Below are positions 22,613 through 30,154 of a stretch of DNA of 43,325 nucleotides, one piece after another (the first letter of the stretch is position 1; every line of letters starts with the position of its first letter). The notes below the pieces were generated by a model, which did not search any database, was not told where the DNA came from, and saw only the letters and a list, made by a program, of their open reading frames with translations. The DNA comes from JACDAV01 sp036556145 (lineage in GTDB: Bacteria > Chloroflexota > Limnocylindria > Limnocylindrales > CSP1-4). The stretch covers positions 1-43,325 of the forward strand of contig DATBKB010000069.1 of the NCBI GenBank assembly GCA_036556145.1, read 5' to 3'. The position numbers were made by a program, and so were the translations under genes.

Positions 22613-22815
22613 AGGCCCTCGGGATCGGACTCATCCGGCTCTACCGGCGGGTCTTTGCGTGGCTGCCGTCACAGTGCCGGTTCGAGCCCACCTGCTCGCG
22701 CTACACCGAGCAGGCGATCGAGAAGTACGGACTGCTCAGGGGCAGCTGGATGGGGGCACGGCGCATTGCGCGCTGCCATCCGTGGAACCCGGGTGGTTAC
22801 GACCCGGTCCGCTAG
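22609..22815 (+). CDS. yidD: Membrane protein insertion efficiency factor YidD
   Basis: A 68-residue protein with the family core LIRLYRR, then CRFEPTCSRYTEQAIEKYGLL (broken at CRFEPTCSRY) and RCHPWNPGGYDPV. The three Cys and the PTCSxY motif are those of YidD, a small membrane-associated helper of YidC. GTG start overlapping the rnpA stop. Gene order rpmH-rnpA-yidD-yidC is the standard one. Confidence 0.96.
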   Translation: MKALGIGLIRLYRRVFAWLPSQCRFEPTCSRYTEQAIEKYGLLRGSWMGARRIARCHPWNPGGYDPVR

Positions 22816-22844
22816 GCCGGCCCCGTGACGAGGACAGCCCGACC

Positions 22845-24032
22845 TTGACCAGACTCCGCGCCGCCCGACCGTGGCTGCTGCCGCTGCTGCTCATCCTGGC
22901 CGTGCTCCTGCTCGTCGCCGCGTGCGGCGGAGGCAGCCCGAGCGGGAGCGGCGCGCCCGGCGCATCGCCGAGCCCCACCAACCCCGCTGCCGTCCCGCTC
23001 CAGCCGGCGAAACCGACCGATCCCTTCAGCGTTTTCGCCTGGCTCTTCACGCCGATCTTCCAGGCCCTGTTCATCGTCCTCGTCGCGGTCTACGCCGCGG
23101 CCAAGGCAGCCGGCATCCCGGGCGCGATCGGGATCGCGATCATCGTCCTGACGCTCTTCGTCCGGACGCTCCTCATCCCGCTGTTCCGCCGCCAGCTCGT
23201 GGCGCAGCGCCGGATGCAGCTGCTCCAACCGGAGCTCAACGAGATCCGCCGGCGGTTCAAGGGCCAGGGCCTGAAGATGCGCGAGGCGCAGCAGGAGCTC
23301 ATGCGCGAGCGCGGCGTCAACCCGGTCTCTGGCTGCCTGCCGCTGCTCCTCCAGTTCCCGCTCCTGATCATCATCTATTCGGTGATCCAGAACGGGATCA
23401 CGAACTTCAACCCGACCCAGATGCTGACGGTCGCCGGGATCCAGGTCGTGCCGCTGACGTGCCCCGGCAGCCCGATCTTCGACGCCAACCATCACGTCAT
23501 CCCGTGCATCGACCCGATCGTGCCGTGGCTCGGCAACCTCAACGTCAGCGTGCCCGAGGTGATCATCGGGACCGCCGGAGCCCCCCTGAGCGGCCTGAGC
23601 CTCCTGGCGGTGGTGTCGGCGATCCTCCAGCTCATCCAGTCACGGATGATGCTCACGCCGGCGGATCCGAGGAACGACGACCCGAACCTGCGCGTCCAGC
23701 GGCAGATGATGATGTTCCTGCCGCTCATCTTCATCGGGTTAGGTTCGACGTTCCCCGCCGGGCTCTTCATCTACTGGATCGTGGCGACCCTGTTCTCGAT
23801 CGTCCAGCAATACCTCATCGTCGGCTGGGGAGCGATGTTCCCGCTCTTCGGCTGGACGCCCGGGTTTGCCCAGAACCACACGCCCAGGTTCCCGGTCGCG
23901 ATGCCCGCGCCGGATCCGACAAAACGGTCGCCGGCGGCCCCGTCGCGCGACTCGATGAAGCGACAAAGCTCGGCCGACAAGACGATCCGCCAGAAGCGGG
24001 GACGTCAGGGCCGACGAGGGAGGCGACGCTGA
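22845..24032 (+). CDS. yidC: Membrane protein insertase YidC/Oxa1 family, lipoprotein form
   Basis: A 395-residue protein. A signal peptide with lipobox LLVAAC at about residues 20-25 precedes a Ser/Gly/Pro-rich stretch, as in lipidated YidC of Gram-positive bacteria. The Oxa1 core runs from about residue 65, with RTLLIPLFRRQLVAQRRMQLLQPEL, NPVSGCLPLLLQFPLLIIIY and later FLPLIFIGLGSTFPAGLFIYW, giving about five membrane helices. The tail is basic, suited to ribosome contact. It inserts proteins into the cytoplasmic membrane. The TTG at 22845 is the only start giving a proper signal peptide, with AGGA about 11 bp upstream. Confidence 0.93.
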   Translation: MTRLRAARPWLLPLLLILAVLLLVAACGGGSPSGSGAPGASPSPTNPAAVPLQPAKPTDPFSVFAWLFTPIFQALFIVLVAVYAAAKAAGIPGAIGIAIIVLTLFVRTLLIPLFRRQLVAQRRMQLLQPELNEIRRRFKGQGLKMREAQQELMRERGVNPVSGCLPLLLQFPLLIIIYSVIQNGITNFNPTQMLTVAGIQVVPLTCPGSPIFDANHHVIPCIDPIVPWLGNLNVSVPEVIIGTAGAPLSGLSLLAVVSAILQLIQSRMMLTPADPRNDDPNLRVQRQMMMFLPLIFIGLGSTFPAGLFIYWIVATLFSIVQQYLIVGWGAMFPLFGWTPGFAQNHTPRFPVAMPAPDPTKRSPAAPSRDSMKRQSSADKTIRQKRGRQGRRGRRR

Positions 24033-25252
24033 TGAGCGCGTACCGCGAGTTCACCGGGAAGACCGTCGAGGAGGCTTTGCGCAACGCCCGCGAGGAGTTC
24101 GGCGCGGAGCTCAACGACCTCGACTTCGAGATCCTGACGCCCGGCAGCCGAGGCGTTCTCGGCATGGGCGCCGAGCCGGCACGGATCGTGGCGGCGCCGC
24201 GGTCGGCGCTCGGGGGTGCGGCCCCGAAGCGGGATGCCGCCGCGGCCCAGCCGCTGCCGGCCCCCCCGCCGCGCGAGGATCGGCCGCGCTTCGGCGATCG
24301 CGACCGGGATCGGGGCCCGCGACGGGACGGAGAGCGGGGATTCCGCGGTGGCGACCGGGATCGTGGCCCGCGCCGCGACGACGGTGATCGCGGTCCGCGC
24401 CCGGATCGAGGGGATCGAGGGGAGCGCGGCTTCCGCGGCGACAGGGACCGCGACCGGGCTCCCCGGCGCGAGCCGGCGTTCGGGGAGGGCGGCCGGCGGT
24501 CGGAGGCGGCCGGGCCCGCGACGATTCAACCCGAGGGCCAGCTCGGACGTCTCGACGACCGGCCCGCCGAGGCCGGCCGGAGCCTGCGGCGCGACGCGGG
24601 CGACCGTGGCCCGCGGCGTGACGGGGGCGATCGCGGCCCGCGGCGCGACGATCGGGGCCCCCGCCGGGAAGATCGGGGCCGTCGTCCGGCGCAGTCGGCG
24701 CTCAGCGCAAGCGAGGCCGCCGAGGTTGCCGCCGCACGCGGCTCGCTGTCGGCGGAGCGCGCGGAGCTCGAGGCCGCCGAGGCCTCGCCCGAGGCTCTCG
24801 CCGCGGGCCGGGAGATCCTGGAGGAGCTGATGCGTCACCTCGGGTTCGAGGTCCGGGTCGACCTCGAGACCGGCGAGACGAGCCGGCTCAACGTCGTCGG
24901 CGACGGTGAGGAGAAGGACGCGCTCGGCGCCCTGATCGGCCGCAAGGGCGAGCGACTGTCGGCGCTCCAGCACCTCGTCAATCTCATGCTGTCGCGGCGG
25001 ATGGGCGGCTGGACGCGCGTCCTCGTCGACGTCGAGGACTACCGCGGCCGGCGGGAGCGCCAGCTCCGCGACCTCGCGATGCGGGCCGCGGCGCGGGTCG
25101 TCGAGACCGGCAAGATGCTCCAGCTCGAGCCGATGCCAGCTCTCGAGCGCCGCTGGGTCCACATCGCCCTCCGTGAGAACGCGGACGTGGCGACCCAGTC
25201 GATCGGCGAGGAGCCGAACCGGCGCATCGTCGTCCTGCCCCGCGAGGGCTAG
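24032..25252 (+). CDS. khpB: Jag/KhpB RNA-binding protein with expanded Arg/Asp/Gly-rich linker
   Basis: A 406-residue protein in three parts. Residues 1-50 (SAYREFTGKTVEEALRNARE) are the Jag N-terminal domain. About 90-225 is a low-complexity linker of repeated Asp-Arg-Gly-Pro-Arg-Arg type units. A KH domain follows with the GRKG loop near residue 306 (LIGRKGERLSALQHLV), then an R3H-type domain to the end with the RRWVH core. KhpB binds RNA and acts in cell-wall growth and division control in Firmicutes. Its ATG overlaps the yidC stop by 1 bp. Most relatives have a much shorter linker. Confidence 0.92.
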   Translation: MSAYREFTGKTVEEALRNAREEFGAELNDLDFEILTPGSRGVLGMGAEPARIVAAPRSALGGAAPKRDAAAAQPLPAPPPREDRPRFGDRDRDRGPRRDGERGFRGGDRDRGPRRDDGDRGPRPDRGDRGERGFRGDRDRDRAPRREPAFGEGGRRSEAAGPATIQPEGQLGRLDDRPAEAGRSLRRDAGDRGPRRDGGDRGPRRDDRGPRREDRGRRPAQSALSASEAAEVAAARGSLSAERAELEAAEASPEALAAGREILEELMRHLGFEVRVDLETGETSRLNVVGDGEEKDALGALIGRKGERLSALQHLVNLMLSRRMGGWTRVLVDVEDYRGRRERQLRDLAMRAAARVVETGKMLQLEPMPALERRWVHIALRENADVATQSIGEEPNRRIVVLPREG

Positions 25253-25257
25253 CCGAA

Positions 25258-25279
25258 GGTCCCGGCCCCTGCCGGGACC
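25258..25279 (+). terminator. Hairpin terminator after jag/khpB
   Basis: A perfect 9-bp stem GGTCCCGGC/GCCGGGACC with a CCCT loop, 5 bp after the stop codon. The T run is weak. Two more GC hairpins follow at 25323-25341 and 25348-25363. Confidence 0.7.
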
Positions 25280-25322
25280 CGACGTTTGGCAACGTGCGAT
25301 CGGCGGCCCCGGCGTCACGATC

Positions 25323-25363
25323 GGGACGCCTGATGCGTCCCTGTGCCCGTCCCGACGGGGACG
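25323..25363. other. Two adjacent hairpins sharing the same sequence words
   Basis: GGGACGC/GCGTCCC (25323-25341) is followed by CGTCCC/GGGACG (25348-25363). The arms are interchangeable, so alternative pairings are possible. They lie before the candidate vanW-family promoter, so extra termination is the simplest reading. Confidence 0.4.
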
Positions 25364-25400
25364 TTCACGGATTCCCCCATGCCGTGCTGCTAGACCTCGC

Positions 25401-25409
25401 TGGTAGGAT
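25401..25409 (+). promoter_or_regulatory. Extended -10 promoter of the VanW-family gene
   Basis: TGGTAGGAT gives a TGN plus TAGGAT extended -10, ending 11 bp before the ATG. The transcript would start only a few bases before, or at, the start codon. No matching -35. Confidence 0.5.
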
Positions 25410-25420
25410 GTCCGCCCCAA

Positions 25421-27289
25421 ATGACCACGGCCACCGATAGCGCGCCTCTCGCGGCGCCCGCAGCCCGCACCTCCGACCGGGGCCGGTTCCTCCTGGCCTT
25501 CGCGGCCGGGCTGGCCGCCGTGCTCCTGCTCGGCTCTGGCGTGCTCTATGCGTTCGACCGCCAGTACGAGGGCCGCATCCTGCCGGGCGTTCACGCCGGC
25601 TCCGTCGATCTCTCCGGCCTGACCCCGACCGAGGCACGCTCGCGGCTCGCGGCGGCATTCGGGTCCGTGGGCGACGGCGAGCTCGTCCTCGAGGCCGGCG
25701 ACCGGACCTTTCCCGTCCCCTACGCGAAGGTCGACCGCCGGGTCGACGTGGACAGCCTCGTCGAGGCGGCGGCGTCGTTCGGCCGCTCGGGCTCGCCGCT
25801 CGACCGCCTCGTCGGCAATGCCCGCACAGCCCTCCGCGGCGTCGACATCGTCCCCCGGGTCGTCCTCGACGAGGCGGCCCTCGCCGGCGAGGTGGAACGC
25901 GCCGCGGCGTCGCTCGATCGGGCGCCCGCGGACGCGTCGGTCGCGCTCGGCGAGGCGGGCTTTGAGCTGGCGAAGGGCACCGACGGGGTGCGCGCCGACC
26001 GCGCGACGCCCCTCGCGGAGGCGACCGCCGCGCTCAAGAGCCTCGCCGCACCGGCTCGCATCGAGATCGCGATCCCCGCGACTGCCGTCGAGCCGGCGAT
26101 CACGACCGCCGAGGCGACAGAGGCGCTCGCGTCCGCCGAGCGGATCGCCCGCGACATCGACGTGACGGTCGGCGAGGAGCGCTGGACGATCAAGGCGTCG
26201 ACCGTCCGGACGTGGATCCGGATGGCGCCGACGGTCGACGGCCGGTACGCCCCTGTCCTCAACGTCAGCGGTTCGCGCGAGACGCTGGAGACGATCGCGA
26301 AGAAGATCGAGGTCGCGCCGGTGAACGCCTCCTTCCTGACGGGTCGCGGCGGCGACGTGGTCGGCGTGACGGCCGGCCGCGACGGCCGCACGCTCGACCT
26401 CGAGGCCACCTCGCGCGCGCTCGTGCAGGCGCTGCAGGCGCGGGCCGGCGCGGGGGCGTCGCCGGCGGTCGAGGGCGTCGTCACCGTCACGAAGCCGGCG
26501 CTGACGACCGCCGAGGCGGAGAAGGTCGCCCCGCAGATGGAGCGGATCTCGACCTGGACGACGTACTTCCCGATCGGCGAGAAGAACGGCTTCGGCGCCA
26601 ACATCTGGATCCCGTCGAAGCTCATCGACGGCTACGTCGTGCCGCCGGGCGAGACCTTCGACTTCTGGCGGGCGGTCGGGCCGGTGACGCGAGCCCGCGG
26701 CTTCACGGACGGCGGCGCGATCATCAACGGCCGGACCGAGCCCCAGGGTGCCCTGGCCGGCGGCATCTGCTCATGCTCGACGACGCTCTTCAACGCCGCT
26801 GCGCGGGCGGGCCTGCAGATGGGCGCGCGGAAGAATCACTACTACTACATCGACCGCTACCCGCTCGGCCTGGACGCGACGGTGTTCATCAGCGGGTCCG
26901 GCTCGCGCCAGACGATGTCGTTCACGAACGACACGCCCTACCCGATCCTCATCCGGGGCATCAACACGCGGAAGGGCGGCTCGGGCTACGTCCGCTTCGA
27001 CCTCTATAGCGTTCCGACCGGACGCAAGGTGACGTTCACGAAGCCGATCGTCCGCAACATTCGGCGCGCGACGGACACCGTCCAGTACACGAGCTCATTG
27101 CCTCCCGGCGTCCGCGACCGGGTCGAGTTCCCCGTCGACGGCAAGGACGTGTGGGTGACGCGCTTCGTCTACGACGCCGCCGGCAACCTGCTCCACAAGA
27201 ACCTGTACTACTCGCACTACGCGAGGATCACCGGCATCGTCATGGTCGGCCGTGGCGACACCTCGGGGGACCCACCGCCGACGCCATAG
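25421..27289 (+). CDS. VanW/YoaR-family cell-wall protein with repeated peptidoglycan-binding-like domains
   Basis: A 622-residue protein. One membrane helix near residues 25-45 anchors it outside the cell. Two repeats of the YoaR putative peptidoglycan-binding type follow: LPGVHAGSVDLSGLTPTEAR near 52-71, and a similar unit around residues 180-340. The VanW domain is around 380-520, with PPGETFDFWRAVGP, GGAIINGR, GGICSCSTTLFNAAARAGL and YPLGLDATV. The family is tied to cell-wall modification and to the vanB glycopeptide-resistance cluster, but its biochemical role is unknown. Here it stands alone with its own promoter and no van genes, so a resistance role should not be assumed. Confidence 0.88.
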   Translation: MTTATDSAPLAAPAARTSDRGRFLLAFAAGLAAVLLLGSGVLYAFDRQYEGRILPGVHAGSVDLSGLTPTEARSRLAAAFGSVGDGELVLEAGDRTFPVPYAKVDRRVDVDSLVEAAASFGRSGSPLDRLVGNARTALRGVDIVPRVVLDEAALAGEVERAAASLDRAPADASVALGEAGFELAKGTDGVRADRATPLAEATAALKSLAAPARIEIAIPATAVEPAITTAEATEALASAERIARDIDVTVGEERWTIKASTVRTWIRMAPTVDGRYAPVLNVSGSRETLETIAKKIEVAPVNASFLTGRGGDVVGVTAGRDGRTLDLEATSRALVQALQARAGAGASPAVEGVVTVTKPALTTAEAEKVAPQMERISTWTTYFPIGEKNGFGANIWIPSKLIDGYVVPPGETFDFWRAVGPVTRARGFTDGGAIINGRTEPQGALAGGICSCSTTLFNAAARAGLQMGARKNHYYYIDRYPLGLDATVFISGSGSRQTMSFTNDTPYPILIRGINTRKGGSGYVRFDLYSVPTGRKVTFTKPIVRNIRRATDTVQYTSSLPPGVRDRVEFPVDGKDVWVTRFVYDAAGNLLHKNLYYSHYARITGIVMVGRGDTSGDPPPTP

Positions 27290-27290
27290 C

Positions 27291-27305
27291 GGCGCGCCTC
27301 GCGCC
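27291..27305. terminator. Short hairpin between the convergent VanW gene and tmRNA
   Basis: GGCGCG/CGCGCC stem of 6 bp with a CCT loop, directly after the VanW stop and 36 bp past the 3' end of tmRNA. It could work in both directions. No T run. Confidence 0.4.
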
Positions 27306-27340
27306 GCGGGGCCTCGGCAGGGGCGCCTCGGGCGGCGGAG

Positions 27341-27715
27341 TGGTGGAGATGGGGGAGAGTCGAACTCCCCGTCCAGAACCCTTCAGCGAAGACCACTACG
27401 AGCGTGTCCGATGGTTTGTCGTCGACCGCCCGGGCCCCCATCGGCAGGGTCCCGACCGGTCCAGTCACGTGCCTCTAGATCGAGCTTGCTCCCAGGCTAC
27501 GCGACGCTCACCTGGGCCGCAGCCCCGCTGCATGACGCTTCCACCACCCGCGGGGCCGAGGTGGCTTCCACGCTCACACTAGCTGCTTACGCAGCGAGGG
27601 CGAGAGTCGACTGGCGGTTGCCAGGTACTTCGGTTTGCCGCCTGTTTAACGAGGCCTGACGGCACCTCGGCTCGCGTTCTTCGCGTTCCGGATCCTGTCG
27701 AAACCACACATCCCC
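27341..27715 (-). ncRNA. ssrA: Transfer-messenger RNA (tmRNA)
   Basis: About 375 nt. The 5' end GGGGATG pairs with CATCTCC before the encoded ACCA to form the 7-bp acceptor stem (one G-T pair). The TTTCGACAGG of the tRNA-like domain follows the 5' arm, and the T arm GGACGGGGAGTTCGACTCTC is present near the 3' end. The reading frame ending GCC CTC GCT GCG TAA (27587-27601) gives a tag ending Ala-Leu-Ala-Ala. The likely resume codon is GGC at 27620-27622, about 94 nt from the 5' end, giving the tag GNRQSTLALAA. It rescues stalled ribosomes with SmpB, whose gene lies 3.5 kb away. Confidence 0.95.
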
Positions 27716-27723
27716 ACAGGACC

Positions 27724-27742
27724 GAACGTCCGTTCGACGTTC
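27724..27742 (-). other. Hairpin in the predicted 5' leader of pre-tmRNA
   Basis: GAACGTC/GACGTTC, a perfect 7-bp stem with a 5-nt loop, between the predicted transcription start and the mature 5' end. It may mark the leader removed by RNase P, or be an operator overlapping the start site. Confidence 0.45.
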
Positions 27743-27748
27743 CCGAAC

Positions 27749-27777
27749 ATTCTACCCGACGAGTTCGGGCGGGCCAA
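27749..27777 (-). promoter_or_regulatory. Candidate ssrA promoter
   Basis: Minus strand TTGGCC (27772-27777), 17-bp spacer, TAGAAT (27749-27754). The start would be near 27742, leaving a leader of about 27 nt for RNase P to remove. Confidence 0.65.
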
Positions 27778-27794
27778 GTCCCCCGCTGGCTCGA

Positions 27795-27800
27795 TACGAT
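27795..27800 (+). promoter_or_regulatory. -10 element for a leaderless ureAB transcript
   Basis: TACGAT ends exactly 6 bp before the ATG at 27807, so transcription would start at the start codon. No Shine-Dalgarno sequence and no clear -35 are present. Confidence 0.5.
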
Positions 27801-27806
27801 GCCGCG

Positions 27807-28397
27807 ATGCGACTCACGGCGTTCGAGGAGGAGCGGCTGCTCGTGTTCGCGGCCGCGGAGCTCGCCCGCCGTCATCGCGATCGCGGGCTGAAGCTCAACC
27901 ATCCCGAGGCAGTCGCGCTGATCGCCGACGCCATCCTCGAGGCGGCGCGAGCCGGCGCCTCGTACGCCGAGGCCGAAGCGGCGGGACGCGCGGCGGTCGC
28001 CACCGAGGACCTCCTGCCCGGCGTCACGGCACTCGTCGGCGACGTCCGGGTCGAGGCGACGTTCGGCGACGGGACACGGCTCGTCGTGCTCGTGGATCCC
28101 CTCGGCGCGGCTGCCGCGACGAACGGACCGGGTGCAGTCGAGCTCGGGCGGCGGCCGGCGGATCCGACCGCCGGGCTCGAGACACGGACCGTCTCGGTCC
28201 GCAACGACTCGAAGCGCGTCGTTCGGGTCTCCTCCCACTATCCCTTCGACCGCGTCAATCCGCGACTCGCGTTCGATCGCTCCCTCGCCGACGGCTTCCG
28301 TCTCGACCTCCCGTCCGGCGCCACCGAGCGGTGGGCGCCCGGGGAGACGAAGGAGGTCAGGCTCGTCCGCGTCGCCGGCGGCAAGGCCTCCCGATGA
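27807..28397 (+). CDS. ureAB: Fused urease gamma-beta subunit
   Basis: A 196-residue protein joining both small urease subunits. Residues 1-100 are the gamma part: MRLTAFEEERLLVFAAAELA, LKLNHPEAVALIADAILE, and the end VRVEATFGDGTRLVVLVDPL. The beta part starts near PGAVELG and includes VRNDSKRVVRVSSHYPFDRVNPRL, FRLDLPSGATERW and GETKEVRLV. In standard beta subunits the middle motif is VGSHYHFFEVN; here the second His is Pro and FF is FD. Such fusions occur in several bacteria. The stop overlaps the ATG of the alpha-like gene. No ureD, E, F or G gene is in the window, so whether it forms an active urease is open. Confidence 0.93.
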   Translation: MRLTAFEEERLLVFAAAELARRHRDRGLKLNHPEAVALIADAILEAARAGASYAEAEAAGRAAVATEDLLPGVTALVGDVRVEATFGDGTRLVVLVDPLGAAAATNGPGAVELGRRPADPTAGLETRTVSVRNDSKRVVRVSSHYPFDRVNPRLAFDRSLADGFRLDLPSGATERWAPGETKEVRLVRVAGGKASR

Positions 28398-30112
28398 CCC
28401 GGCTCGACGCGGCGGAGGCGCTGGCCCGCTACGGGCCCTCCACCGGCGACCGGATCCGCCTGGCGGACACGGACCTGTGGATCGAGGTCACCGAGGACCG
28501 CCAGGCCCTCGGTGACGAGCCGCAGTGGGGCTACGGCAAGACGCTCCGCGAGCGGATGGCCCAGGCGTCGGCGGCCGATGCGTCGGAGCTCGACTCGGTC
28601 GTCCTCGGCGCGGTCGTCGTCGATCCGTCGATCGGCGTCGTCAAGGCCGACATCGGGATCAAGGACGGCCGGGTCGCGGGCATCGGCCGGGCCGGGAACC
28701 CGGAGACGGGCGACGGCATCGACCTGCGGGTCGGGCCGCACACGACGCCGATCAACGCCTACGGCCTCATCGCGACGCCCGGCGCCGTCGACAGCCACGT
28801 CCATACGATCACGCCTCGGCTCATACCGGCGGCACTGACCGGCGGCGTCACGACCCTCATCACCGCGGGCTTCGAGGAGCCGCCGTGGGCGATGGAGCGG
28901 ATGCTGACGGCCCTGGCATCCTGGCCCGTGAACGTCGGGCTCCAGGCCGGCGCTCGAGCGATCGACGACGCCGCGCTCGAGGCCCTCGTCGACGCCGGCG
29001 CCATCGGCTTCAAGATCCACGAGGACTACGGGGCGTACCCGGAGATCATCGATGCGACGCTCCGCTTCGCGGAGGCGCGCGGCGTGAGCGTCTCGCTCCA
29101 CACCGACGGTCTCCACGAATCGGCCGAGCTCGAGGACACCGTCGCGGCGATCGCCGGCCGGACCGTGCACGCGTACCACGTCGAGGGCACGGGCGGCGGG
29201 CACGTGCCGGACCTCATCGCCCTCGTCCGTGAGCCGAACGTCATCTGCTCGTCGACGACCCCGACGGTGCCGTGGGGCGAGAACGCCGTCGCCGAGCACC
29301 TGCCGATGATCCTGCTCAACCACGGCGGGTCGTTCGCCGTGCCGGGCGACGTCGACGCGGCGCGCGAGCGGATCCACCCGGCGACGATGGCCGCCGAGGG
29401 ACCGCTGCACGAGCTCGGCGCCATCGCGATCGTCAACTCCGACTCGCAGGGCATGGGCCGGATGATGGAGACGCTACGCCGCACGCTCCAGCTCGCCCAC
29501 GTCATGAAGGGCTGGCGGGCGACCGATGCGGGACGCGGCCACGCGGGCCTGCCGGACGACGGCGCGGGTCCCGAAGCGGCCGCCGGCTCGGCCCTCGACA
29601 ACGAGCGCGTCCTGCGCTACCTCGCGAAGGTCACGATCGAGCCCGCGATCGTCCACGGGGTGTCGGAGCATGTCGGCAGCCTGCAGGGCGGTCGGCTGGC
29701 GGACATCGTCCTCTGGCACCCTGCGTTCTTCGGCGCCAAGCCCGAGCTCGTCCTCAAGGGCGGCTACCCGGCGTGGGGCCCGCTGGGTGACGGCAACGCG
29801 ACCGTCGAGCGGGCCGAACCGACGCGGTACGGCCCGGACTGGGGCGGCTCCGGCGCCGTGGCGGCCCGCGTCGGCGTGACCTTCTGCGCGCCGGGCGCCT
29901 CCCGCGAGGTGGGGCGACGACTGGGATCGGGTCGGCCGGTGGTGGAGATCGGGCGGACGCGAGGCCTCGATCGAGGCGCCCTCGCGAGGAACCGCGCGAC
30001 GGCGGCTGTCGAGGTCGATCCCGGCGACGGAACGGTCACGCTCGCCGGCCGGGCTCTCGCGGTCGAGGCGGCGGCGGAGCTGCCGCTCAACCGGCTGTAC
30101 TTCCTGCGGTAG
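28394..30112 (+). CDS. ureC: Divergent urease alpha (UreC)-like amidohydrolase
   Basis: A 572-residue protein, normal length for UreC. Nickel ligands are kept: H135 and H137 (DSHVHT), K207 and H209 (GFKIHEDYG), H236 (SLHTDG), H262 (YHVEGTGGGH) and D350 (NSDSQGMGR). Two parts differ from known ureases. The GGGTGP...ATTCTPGPW loop is replaced by a segment about 11 residues shorter (TTLITAGFEEPPWAMERML, 153-171). The mobile-flap VCHHLD, whose Cys and following His sit over the active site, reads LLNHGGS, keeping the His (H310) but with Asn for Cys (N309) and Gly for the next His. It is fused by ATGA overlap to ureAB. No nickel chaperone genes are nearby. It may be a urease variant or act on another amide. 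Confidence 0.85.
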   Translation: MTRLDAAEALARYGPSTGDRIRLADTDLWIEVTEDRQALGDEPQWGYGKTLRERMAQASAADASELDSVVLGAVVVDPSIGVVKADIGIKDGRVAGIGRAGNPETGDGIDLRVGPHTTPINAYGLIATPGAVDSHVHTITPRLIPAALTGGVTTLITAGFEEPPWAMERMLTALASWPVNVGLQAGARAIDDAALEALVDAGAIGFKIHEDYGAYPEIIDATLRFAEARGVSVSLHTDGLHESAELEDTVAAIAGRTVHAYHVEGTGGGHVPDLIALVREPNVICSSTTPTVPWGENAVAEHLPMILLNHGGSFAVPGDVDAARERIHPATMAAEGPLHELGAIAIVNSDSQGMGRMMETLRRTLQLAHVMKGWRATDAGRGHAGLPDDGAGPEAAAGSALDNERVLRYLAKVTIEPAIVHGVSEHVGSLQGGRLADIVLWHPAFFGAKPELVLKGGYPAWGPLGDGNATVERAEPTRYGPDWGGSGAVAARVGVTFCAPGASREVGRRLGSGRPVVEIGRTRGLDRGALARNRATAAVEVDPGDGTVTLAGRALAVEAAAELPLNRLYFLR

Positions 30113-30130
30113 CCCCGCGCCGGCGCGGGC
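30112..30130. terminator. Bidirectional hairpin between ureC-like and racemase genes
   Basis: A perfect 16-bp palindrome CCCGCGCCGGCGCGGG (30114-30129) in the 42-bp gap between convergent genes, starting just after the ureC-like stop. No T run. Confidence 0.5.
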
Positions 30131-30154
30131 CAACAGGCGCGGCTACCGCGCCGG

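Noticed and set aside
25421..27289. VanW gene as a glycopeptide-resistance marker
   Set aside because: The vanHAX or vanB-type ligase and regulator genes are absent. YoaR/VanW proteins are widespread in bacteria without such resistance.
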